Shown piece after piece: positions 9,491-18,423 of a stretch of 64,000 nucleotides of DNA (its first letter is position 1; the number at the start of each line of letters is the position of its first letter). The DNA lies in contig QRFJ01000298.1 in assembly GCA_006176705.1 (NCBI GenBank), positions 620,001 to 684,000 on the forward strand. Reading direction: 5' to 3'. The position numbers and the translations under genes are program-made. The notes beneath the pieces are model-generated. The model saw only the letters and a list, made by a program, of their open reading frames with translations. It was not told the DNA's origin and did not search any database. The stretch is from Cocos nucifera. Taxonomy: Eukaryota > Streptophyta > Magnoliopsida > Arecales > Arecaceae.

Positions 9491-9497
9491 TAAATAT
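9491..9497 (-). promoter_or_regulatory. TATA-like box for the antisense gene
   Basis: The minus strand reads GGGATATTTAGG here, followed by a pyrimidine-rich stretch (CTTTCTTCTGAAGACTC) that would suit a 5' untranslated region. It lies about 310 bases upstream of the ATG at 9180. It is a weak match to the plant TATA consensus. The rest of 9196-9790 shows no gene. Confidence 0.3.
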
Positions 9498-9792
9498 CCC
9501 ACAAAGTTTGAAATGGTTATGATGGAAAGGCCCCTCCAGCCGGTCTCCAAGTGACGTGTGTCCCACTTATTGCGATAGGTGACTGGCGATCGATGAAATC
9601 ATATTTGCACCATACTTGGGGTGGCACCTCAGCGAGAGTTTTGAAATTTATCTTTTTGGATCGCTACGCATTTAAGGAGGCTTCGACACCAGCATGATAA
9701 ATGCTAAAACTTCCCATCCTGCTAGCGCTAAATTCGGATCAAAACTTCGGTAGTCGCATGTTCTGTACTCCCTTTCCTTAAATTTTGAACTC

Positions 9793-9809
9793 AAGAGTAG
9801 GAGGACTAT
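9793..9809 (+). other. Polypurine tract of the Tat gypsy element
   Basis: AAGAGTAGGAGGACTAT sits directly before the LTR start TGTTGG at 9810, the place where plus-strand DNA synthesis is primed. Confidence 0.8.
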
Positions 9810-10010
9810 TGTTGGGGATAAACCCTGCTCCTGTAGAACTTTGGATCGGTGCCTGATCGAAAAAGATTTTTGATCGTGGAAGAGCTTCAACCGTGGCTTC
9901 TCTTGTCCCTGGGTTGACCAACCTTTAGTATGCCTGTCGATCTTTGGGACTGCTTAGACGAACTTTCTCCGAACTTCTCCATCAGATGAACTTCCTCCAA
10001 ACTTTAGATG
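9810..10010 (+). repeat. 3' LTR of the Tat element, left part
   Basis: Begins TGTTGGGGATAAAC, the typical Tat LTR start, directly after a polypurine tract. It is cut at 10010 by the end of copia A. Its last 60 bases contain degenerate copies of an ACTTCTCC-type word that also recurs after the insertion. Confidence 0.8.
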
Positions 10011-10547
10011 TGAAGGGAAATCCTGATTTCCTGGTCCAGGTTCGTTCAGATCTGATCAGATCAAGAGATATATTTCAAAAAATTTTCCCTTGATCCCAAT
10101 CAGATCTTGATATGTTACAGATCTGATTCTTATTATTTTAATAAAATAAAATTAAAAGATAAATTAAATCAAATTTAATTTACCTGATCTGGGTAATCCT
10201 ATTACCCTGTTGATGATCCTGTTTGCAGCGGAAGGTTCTGGATCTTAGCCACGCAAGCGCCTGGCCTCTACCGGTATCCACTCGGGTTGGATCTGGAGAT
10301 CCTCTTCTTCTCTATCACGCCTCCAAAAATCAGATCTGGATCTGATCTGGAGGATCTTCAAAACTCCTTTTGAAGATCAGCAGTCGTCCTTTGCAGCAGT
10401 GCAGCCTTCTTCTTTTGATCGCCTTTCTTTTGATCTGGAACGCACCAACCTAAGTCCAAAACTCTTTTGGACGTGGAGAGGAGAAGGAGGAGAAGTTTAG
10501 GCATGGAGGAAGAGGGGAGAGGCAGCCTTGGGCATGGGAAATCTCTT

Positions 10548-10568
10548 TCTAATTGCATTGCAATTAGA
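10548..10568. promoter_or_regulatory. 21-base palindrome at the expected start site in copia A LTR
   Basis: Arms TCTAATTGCA and TGCAATTAGA are perfect reverse complements around one central base. It lies about 35 bases downstream of the TATA box. An identical copy is at 18965-18985 in the other LTR. Confidence 0.85.
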
Positions 10569-10588
10569 ATCTGAGTTGGGCGCAGGGT

Positions 10589-10599
10589 CTTATTTATAG
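10589..10599 (-). promoter_or_regulatory. TATA box in copia A 3' LTR
   Basis: The minus strand reads CTATAAATAAG, a strong plant TATA match. In the other LTR the matching bases (near 19004-19013) have become CCTTTTCCCA, so the box is lost there. Confidence 0.7.
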
Positions 10600-10769
10600 A
10601 CTAAGCGTGATCCAACTCCTCTTCCTCCCAACCAATCACAACCCTTTGTGAAATCAGATCTAAATCTGATTGGTGGAAATAGAGACCCCTGGATTCCTCC
10701 TTAGAGGGCACCTAAGACCAGTCAAACTGGATTCTTAGTAGAACTCTGATTGGAATCCAAAAGGGAGGT

Positions 10770-10838
10770 GGAGTCCTTGTCCAACAAGGACTCCAAGGCG
10801 CCTCCAACTTGGGCGCACGCCTAGGGTGGCGTGCGCCC
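10770..10838. promoter_or_regulatory. Two perfect 11-bp inverted repeats in copia A U3
   Basis: First: GGAGTCCTTGT (10770-10780) and ACAAGGACTCC (10784-10794), loop of 3. Second: GGGCGCACGCC (10811-10821) and GGCGTGCGCCC (10828-10838), loop of 6. The first is intact in the right LTR (19190-19214), the second is damaged there. Confidence 0.9.
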
Positions 10839-10899
10839 TCCTCCTTGCCAGGTTCTGGCAGGGGGACAGGCCCCCACCAGCTCTCCAATAGGTGCATGA

Positions 10900-10971
10900 C
10901 ACGTGGACAAAAGTCAAAGTGTCTATGGTCAACATTTGACCAGTCAAAGGTCAACTTTTGACCAAAGTCAA
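10900..10971 (-). promoter_or_regulatory. G-box and seven W-box cores in copia A U3
   Basis: CACGTG is at 10900-10905. TTGAC or its complement GTCAA occurs at 10913, 10928, 10936, 10943, 10950, 10958 and 10967. TTGAC is the core bound by WRKY factors; CACGTG is bound by bZIP and bHLH factors. All eight sites recur in the right LTR (19318-19390). Confidence 0.7.
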
Positions 10972-12295
10972 AGAACAAGAAATGGCAGGTGACCAAAAAT
11001 GGCAGGTAATGTCTTATAAAATAAGACAACCTTCTCTGACTTGGACAACCTCCAGTTAGACCATATGAAGGCCTCTGATTGAGCACAAACTCCTTTGGCT
11101 CAGTCAGGACAACTTATTTATGATAGTAAAAGAAGAACGTTAGGTTCAATCGAGTGCTAGCACGATTTCCTTGAACCTAATTGAATCTCATTCAGATCAA
11201 TTGAACTAGATCAGTTCAATTGATGATCACCAGATTCAAACCCTTGTTTGTGTGACCCAGTTAGGTTCAGTTCTGTATGGTAATGGGATATGTCATGATC
11301 TCTATCATAGACATCATCGAAACTCCTTTCGATGGATCAGAACTCTTCTGATTCGAACAGCTAGAATGATCGATCATCTAAATCATTCTAATTGCTCCCA
11401 AAATCCACCAGTGACACCTAGCAGTATATGGTGGCAACCCATCAGAGCTGAATGCGAACCTCTTGGTGCAGCTACCTGTGTGATTAAGTTCTTCTATCTT
11501 GAGCCCCGATCAGATTAGGGTTAAGGTAAACTCGTCAAACCCTAGTCTCTGTCATATGATGTAATCATTCGATTCGAGTCCAATGTGAAAATCTAAATAG
11601 AAACTCTTTCTATTATTTCACTCTGCCATGGCCATGGGCTTCAGGACTTGATTCTCATGATTATCATAGGGCTGCTCCTCTACCACCGAGGTAGATAGAT
11701 CCCATCTTGATGCAATCCAGTTCCTACAATGAACATGCTATAGCCAACATACACCTCAGGGTTCCATATGGCTAGGAGACCGAGTAATGGTGTAGTCAAA
11801 CTATAACACCCTCAAGGTGAACTGCCGATGCATCTCAGGTCAAAGAACCAGACACACTACTGCAGCATCGAGTCAGTCATTGACGAGAAGGTAGACTTCC
11901 TAATGACTACTCGAGGTGGTCACGCTCAGTGCCCTCGTTCTCTAACGAGTACCTGTACTCTCGCTCCGGTGTCTCCACACCGTAGACTCAAGACTCATCT
12001 ACTAAAGAGAAGCGATCGTACACCAACCTTCCGGATCAATCACCATCCTCGTGATGATCCTATGGTCGGGAGCTGTTTATGAGTTAATAATGATTATTCA
12101 TGTCTTAAATTTTCAACTCTTGAAAATATGAATTATCATTACCATTAACTCAAAGGATGTATCACAGACACTAAATACACAGGTGTGATAGAAAATAACC
12201 CATTTTATTAATTATAGTCAAAATTATAATTTTGCCCCTAGAAGTGTATTACAAGTGTCAGCCAATTCTGGCTTCTAGGGCACATATATCTAACA

Positions 12296-12309
12296 ATCTC
12301 CCACTTGTC
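12296..12309 (-). other. Polypurine tract of copia A
   Basis: The minus strand reads GACAAGTGGGAGAT directly before LTR start TGTTAG. The pol stop codon (TAG, 12310-12312) touches it. Confidence 0.85.
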
Positions 12310-13914
12310 CTAAAGCCAATTGGCTACAAGTCTAAGTCCCATCTTCTCAAGGTGGGCTTCGATCTTCTGTTGTCCCAACGGCTTTGTAAGTGGGTCTGCC
12401 ACATTATCTACGGAGTTGACTCTCTTGACCTCAACGTAACCTTTCTCAAGGTAATCGCGGATGAGATGATATCGCCGCTCAATGTGCTTGGACTTCTGGT
12501 GAGACCTCGGCTCCTTAGCAAGGGCTATGGCGCCATTGTTGTCGCAGTAAAGAGGAATGGCATCTGATGGCATTACTCCAATTTCTGCAGCAAACTTCTT
12601 GTACCAGAATGCTTCCTTTGCAGCCTCTGATGCAGCTATATATTCTGCTTCCATGGTGGAATCTGCTATCACAGTTTGCTTGGAACTCTTCCAGCTGACA
12701 GCTCCACCATTGCACACAAACAGACTTCCAGATGTCGACTTTCGATCATCTATATCAGACATGAAGTCCGAGTCTGTGTATCCTTGAACTTGGAGTTCTC
12801 CGTTACCAAAGACCAACATCATATCCTTAGTTCTTCTCAAGTACTTAAGGATACATTTCACAGAAGTCCAGTGTTCTTCACCTGGATTTGACTGATATCT
12901 GCTTGTGACACTCACAGCATGGGCTATATCAGGTCGTGTACATAGCATGGCATACATGAGGCTCCCTATTGCAGAAGCATAAGGGATCTTGCTCATGCGT
13001 TCTATTTCCTCAGGTGTGCTGGGGCACATCTTCTTGGAAAGATGAATACCATGTCTGAAGGGTATTAATCCCCTCTTAGAGTTTTCCATACTAAACCTCT
13101 TTAGTACTTCCTCTATGTACATCTTCTGTGAAAGTCCTAGCATCCTATTCGGTCTATCCCTATAGACCTTAATTCCTAGAATAAAGGATGCTTCACCTAG
13201 GTCTTTCATGGAGAATTCCTTGGACAACCACATCTTGACTGATGTCAACATGGGAATATCATTCCCAATAAGGAGGATGTCATCCACGTACAATACGAGG
13301 AAGACAACAGCGCTCCCACTGACCCTTTTGAAAACACATGGTTCCTCTTCATTTTTGATGAAACCAAACTTTTTGATCACATCATTGAAACGAGTGTTCC
13401 AGCTCCGAGATGCTTGCTTAAGTCCATATATGGACCTTTGCAGCTTGCAAACCTTGTGATCAGTATCACTGGATGTGAAACCTAGCGGCTGTTCCATATA
13501 GATATCTTCCTCAAGATATCCATTTAGGAATGCCGTTTTCACGTCCATTTGCCATATTTCATAATCGAAATAGGCTGCAACAGCAAGCAATGTGCGGATG
13601 GATTTTAGCATAGCTACCGGGGAAAAGGTATCCTGATAGTCAATGCCTTCACGTTGACTATAACCTTTTGCCACCAGTCTAGCCTTGAATGTCTCCACAT
13701 TCCCATCTGCACCAATCTTTCTCTTGAAGATCCATTTACACCCAATAGGTACTATACCTTCTGGTGGATCTACCAAGGTCCAGACTTGGTTTGAGTGCAT
13801 CGAGTCGATCTCTGACTTCATTGCCTCAAGCCATTTCTCGGAGTCGATATCTGATATCGCCTCGTTGTAGGTTTTGGGATCATCACCATGAGCACCATTA
13901 CCTATGAGGAACAT
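12310..13914 (-). pseudogene. Copia A reverse transcriptase and RNase H (intact 534-codon stretch of broken gag-pol)
   Basis: The stretch is open to its natural stop. RT motifs in order: WIFKRKIGADGNVETFKARL, GIDYQDTFSPVA, IWQMDVKTAFLNGYLEEDIY, the catalytic YVDD at 13279-13290 (VLYVDDILLIGND), and KDLGEASFILGIKVYRD. RNase H follows with TDSDFMSDIDDRKSTSG, MEAEYIAASEAAKEA and LYCDNNGAIALAKE, then HIERRYHLIRDYLEKG and NVADPLTKPL, the usual copia C-terminus. Met at 13914 is internal; the true start is the gag ATG at 16255. It is separated from the upstream part by a one-base frameshift. All catalytic Asp/Glu residues seen are kept, so loss of function here was recent or the sequence has an error. 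Confidence 0.9.
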
Positions 13915-14110
13915 TTCCTCTACGTCCTCTGAAATAATACCTAAGTATCTTTCAGGGGGACGGGAAAACTCTTTCCGATCTACGAGGTGGAGGAGGTAGT
14001 GTTCTTATTGGCTCAACCTGATTTGGTTCCACTTGGTCCTTAGCTCTTTCTGCTTGTGAGACTTTCTCATCAAGCTTAATCTGCTTTCCAATGCCACTAT
14101 CTTGAATAAA
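13915..14110 (-). pseudogene. Copia A integrase-RT linker with frameshift
   Basis: The polyprotein continues FIQDSGIGKQIKLDEKVSQ and EPIRTLPPPPRRSERVFPSP, then meets a TGA at 13952-13954. Moving by one base restores ERYLGIISEDVEEMF and joins the RT frame. A run of five G at 13955-13959 is the likely slip site (one base missing). Confidence 0.75.
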
Positions 14111-15889
14111 CTATTTTTCAAGAAATATGGCATGTCGACTCACAATCACATTGTGGTCTTCTGGAATGTAGAAATAGTATCCTAATGACTCTTTAGGATA
14201 TCCTATGAATCGAGCTCTAAAGGACCTAAACTCTAACTTGTCCGCTTGTTGTCTTTTGACATAAGCCGGACAACCCCAAATTCTGAGATGACTCAGACTT
14301 GGTTTCTTACCGTGCCATATCTCATACGGTGTGGTAGGAACGGTTTTAGAGGGAACCCTATTCAGTAAATAGATTGAAGTTAATAATGAATGTCCCCAAA
14401 GAAAATCAGGGAGGTCTGTGAAGCTCATCATGGATCGAACCATATCCAATAGAGTCCGATTTCTCCATTCTGAAACCCCGTTGAGTTGAGGTGTTCCTGG
14501 TGGAGTCCATTGAGAGACTATGCCATTTTCCTTAAGATAGTCTAGGAATTCCCGGCTAAGGTATTCACCTCCTCGATCTGATCGAAGAACCTTAATGGGT
14601 TTTCCAGTTTGTTTTTCTACTTCATGTCTGAATTCTTTGAACTTTTCAAAAGCTTCAGACTTATGTCTCATAAGATACACATACCCATACCTAGACAGAT
14701 CATCGGTAAAGGTAATGAAGTAGACAAAATTGCCTCTAGCCGGCACATCGAATGGGCCGCACACATCAGTATGTACTAGGGCAAGGAGATCTGTGGCCCT
14801 CTCCCCATGTCCAACAAAAGGGAGTTTAGTCATTTTGCCTTGAAGACAAGATTCACAAGTTGGATATGACTCAAAAGTCAATGGACTCAATAGCCCATTT
14901 TTCTCCAATTTGTTAATCCTATCTTCTGCTATATGACCTAATCTCAGGTGCCATAGATATCTGTCGTTTGGACTATCCCTAGGTCGTTTGGCATTCACGT
15001 TTTGCTCGATAGTTAAAACAGGTACATCAATATGCAACTGATAAAGACCATTAACAAGGAAACCATTTGCAATTTTATTTCTTTCATAAAGAATGTTACA
15101 ATGGTCCTTAAAGAAGGTGATCACATAACCTTCTTGTGCTAAGCATGAAACAGAAATCAAATTCCTGCTAGCTGCAGGCACATAATAACAGTCTTTTAAA
15201 ACTAAGTCTAAACCAGATGGTAATCGAAGAGGGTATGTTCCCACGGCTACTGCAGCAACTCTTGCTCCATTACCGACGCGTAGGATCATGTCTCCATCCC
15301 TCAGCCTCCTGCTATCCTCAAGACCCTGCATAGAAGTGCACAGATGAGCACTAGAACCAGAGTCAAGCACCCAACTGGATGCAGAAGAAACCGTAAGGTT
15401 AGACTCAATAACGAGCATACCTCCAGAAGGACCTTCCTTCTTGTTCTTCAGGGTGGCCAGGTAAGTAGGGCAGTTCCGCTTCCAATGGCCGTCGCTGTTG
15501 CAATGGAAACACTTTCCTTTGCCATCGACCTTCTTCTTCGGTTCTGCCTTCTTCTTCTTTGATCCTTCCACCTTTTGCTTTTTCACAGACTTCTTTTTCT
15601 TTCCATAAGACTTTCTTTTGGAAGAAGTCCGTTCCATAGCAAGAACTGAGCCTTTAGAACCTTTCATAGAAAGCTCAGCGGTAACCAGCATATTCATCAA
15701 CTCGGCCAAGGAATTTTGAAGTTTATGCATGTGGTAATTCATGATGAATTGCCCATATGCATCAGTCAAGGATTGCAGAATAATATCGTTCTGCAGATCC
15801 AAGTCCAACTTCACACCGAGCTTCTCAAGCTCTTCCATGTCCTTGATCATTGTCAGACAGTGATCTTGGACTGACTGCCCATCACGCAT
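14111..15889 (-). pseudogene. Copia A Gag C-terminus, protease and integrase (592-codon stretch)
   Basis: Minus strand order: Gag C-terminal part (MIKDMEELEKLGVKLDLD), a basic KKKK-rich stretch, zinc knuckle CFHCNSDGHWKRNC (CX2CX4HX4C, about 15470-15513), protease active site VLDSGSSAHLC with Asp-Ser-Gly at 15356-15364, a pre-integrase HHCC finger (HLRLGHIAED ... CESCLQGKM), and the integrase core with Asp in LVHTDVCGPF, Asp in RSDRGGEYLS and Glu in NGVSEWRNRT. All catalytic residues are present. It stops at a TAG (14111-14113) in FLEK*FIQD, one C-to-T change from a Gln codon. The upstream stop is at 15905. Length and order match a normal copia polyprotein. Confidence 0.9.
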
Positions 15890-15904
15890 CTTAGCCTTAA
15901 AAAG

Positions 15905-16255
15905 TCATTTTGTGACTTGATATTTGGCTGCGCGACTCTGTTCACCAAACATCTCCTGCAGGTGAGCCAACATTTGGCGAGCAGTCCCGATATCTTCATG
16001 TTGGCGCTGGAGCTCATCAGACATCGAGCCCAACATGTAGTATCTGGCCTTATTGTCTTCGTCAATCCATTTTTCCAGAGACGCTCTCTGTTCAGTGGAT
16101 GGACGAGCTGGTAAGGTGGGAGGGTCCTGGTCCAAAACATGTGTTAACTTCTCTGAACCCAAAACAATTTTGTAGTTCCTGAGCCAATCTTTATAATTGG
16201 GTCCAGTCAGTCTATGTGTGTCTAGGATACGTGCCAGTGGGTTGGACGCAGACAT
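15905..16255 (-). pseudogene. Copia A Gag N-terminus
   Basis: Reads MSASNPLARILDTHRLTGPN then KDWLRNYKIVLGSEKLTHVL and KARYYMLGSMSDELQRQHED, typical of a copia Gag with the N-terminal 'L-T-G-x-N-Y-x-x-W' motif. I prefer the ATG at 16255 over the one at 16273 because MSASN is the usual opening of such proteins. A TGA at 15905-15907 (VTK*LFKAKM) interrupts in the same frame as the next segment; a TCA serine codon would restore reading. This is the first of three lesions in the whole gag-pol. Confidence 0.85.
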
Positions 16256-16273
16256 TTTCCTGTAGAGAGTCAA

Positions 16274-18404
16274 AGATTCTAGTTAGATACTGTAATTTTG
16301 ACTTGACCAATTCGTTTAGGGATTTTATTTTTAAACAAATTAGCTCCCACTATTTTCTCGGATCCCTACACTCCCTCTGTAGAGATGCGAAAATCTCCGC
16401 GATTGATGATTTCTAGTGGGTGGTGCGGTCTCACCAACTGACTCATCACCTCACCTAACAGTTATTAGCGTGATCGGGGTCCTACCGCCAAATGAAACGT
16501 GAAAACTCTGCTTCAATGATTTCTCTAACTTCATGGTGCCCACCCAAACGGTGGTCTACTAATTCATGATTCTCCATATCCGAAATATTCGATCCCGACT
16601 CCTTAGTTAAGCAACCCACCAAGTTGCCCATACGACTGGGTTCTTAATTGCGGCTCCTCACCAGCTATCACGCCAAACTGTGAGCCCAAACCTCCATCAC
16701 GTCACAGCCCATAGGCCACTCCAATGCCTAAATAGACGCACTGCGTCTGCAAGTCTTGCCTTGTGCAACTAGCCCTGATATCCAGATTACTGAGACACAA
16801 TCAACCCGGGAAGGGCCGCAGCAATCTTTACAATGATGGAAGACCCTCAGACTAATCGTTTCCTCTTAGCGAGAACTTCTGATTCATGCGTCCTCATTAA
16901 ACTAGACCTGGCACTTGAGTCATACTAACGAATCTACTGTCTGACTAACTAGTGGCATGGCCGTTACTCAGACTTATTGCAACACCTCCAGATCCAGACC
17001 CCATGTGTCACCAGACTCATTGGCCAGGTAAGTGAGGGATCGCTGCGAAGGACATATCTGCCATTAACTCGCTGACAAAAGAACCGGCTTCAGGTACGAG
17101 TAAGCTTCCAATACAAAACCGAAGTCGCCGTCGTCCTGAGGCCAAAACTAATAACCTTAGACACCAAATTGTGACGCCCAGTCAGAGACCAATTGAGTCT
17201 CAGCCTCTACACCACCTCGAGACTCGGAAGCGTGCGTGGGAGCCTCAATTAGGTCTTGCCGGCCCCATTTCGGATCCAGTGACTCGAAAAATTCTTCAAC
17301 GCAGACTATCCTATTAGGCTGGTCAACTCTCCTAAGAAGACATTGTTAGATCCATCTAAAATCTTGATTCAGGTTTGATCAAACCGCTATGATAGCCTAA
17401 TTGAGCTACGCCAGCCGAACCCCACGTAAGTACATGAATGATGTCTCTAGATCTGAAATCTCTCAATTTCTAGAATCTAATTAAATCTCCAAAACTTCAA
17501 TTCCCTTAATTAACGTAGTAGCGGTTCCCATTTAAACAAAAATCCACTGCACACATAAATCACCTAGGGTTTCAGCGATCTCTCTAGGCATTTCTGCCAG
17601 AAAGTAAGTTTTGGGTTTCTGATTAAGCACGACAGCACGCCCAGCAGCCCCCTACACGTTCCCATTAGAACACCCCACGCCCTCGCCACATCGCCGCCGA
17701 AGTAGAGGCTATATCACAACCCCCCTTCTCTTCCGTTCTCCCACTGCCGACCCGCGTGGACGGCCAAGAAGGAACGCGCTTAGATCTACGAGGAACAATT
17801 CAAAATCACTACAAAACACATATACAGATCTTATGATCCATATTCTCAGTATATAAAGTAAGATCTAATCATGCATATTTTGCCATACCATGCTCACTGT
17901 TCATACATCAGCATATTTTCAGAATCTAAATATGCTGCATACTAATCTGAAAACTCAGACCTCCTCCACTTCGGATCTATCAAAATAAATTCTCCGCCCC
18001 ATCCTGAGGAGTGAGGTTAGTGTAGAACTATTGCTACCCAAATAGTCCTGAGTATGCATCAATCATATCTCATATGATATTTCAAAAATTAAATAATTTT
18101 TACCACTATTCCTTTTAGATGGTTATATAACATATTATAATATCAAAAGAAATGTAAATAAAATATCTAAAACATGATTTAATCAGATTAAATCAAAGAA
18201 CATGCCAAAACAACTTCTATAGAACTTATTCTATTCTAGACTAGTCATGCATAATCTTCTTAAGTCTTAAGATCCAAAACTCATTTTATTTTAATTTTAT
18301 CAATTTCAGATTGATCACATCTCATTGTGACAATCTGAAAGATCCACTGTATGATTTCTAAATTAAAAATAAATTAAAATCAGATTCTAAACCAATTTAT
18401 AAGA
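16274..18404 (-). other. Copia A untranslated leader (about 2.1 kb)
   Basis: The region between the priming site and gag is unusually long and has no open frame or domain that I recognise on either strand. It is richer in C and G than the LTRs around 16400-17300 and A/T-rich near 17820-18400. It should hold the packaging signal, which I cannot locate. Confidence 0.6.
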
Positions 18405-18421
18405 ACCCATGCTTGATAACA
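18405..18421 (-). other. Primer binding site of copia A
   Basis: The minus strand reads TGTTATCAAGCATGGGTT right after the LTR end. It matches TGGTATCAGAGC, complementary to the 3' end of initiator tRNA-Met, with one base substituted and one missing. Confidence 0.7.
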
Positions 18422-18423
18422 TT

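Larger units (their letters stand above)
10011..12295 (-). repeat. Copia A 3' LTR (left copy, 2285 bp)
   Basis: Ends on the plus strand in ATCTAACA at 12295, next to the polypurine tract, and starts TGAAGGG at 10011. In the element's orientation it runs: U3 from 12295, W-boxes and G-box (10971-10900), two hairpins (10838-10770), TATA (10599-10589), palindrome (10568-10548), then R and U5 to 10011. It looks clean compared with the right copy. Confidence 0.9.

Noticed and set aside
12232..12567. Plus-strand open frame across the copia A LTR border
   Set aside because: It is the shadow of the intact minus-strand RNase H frame and LTR sequence.
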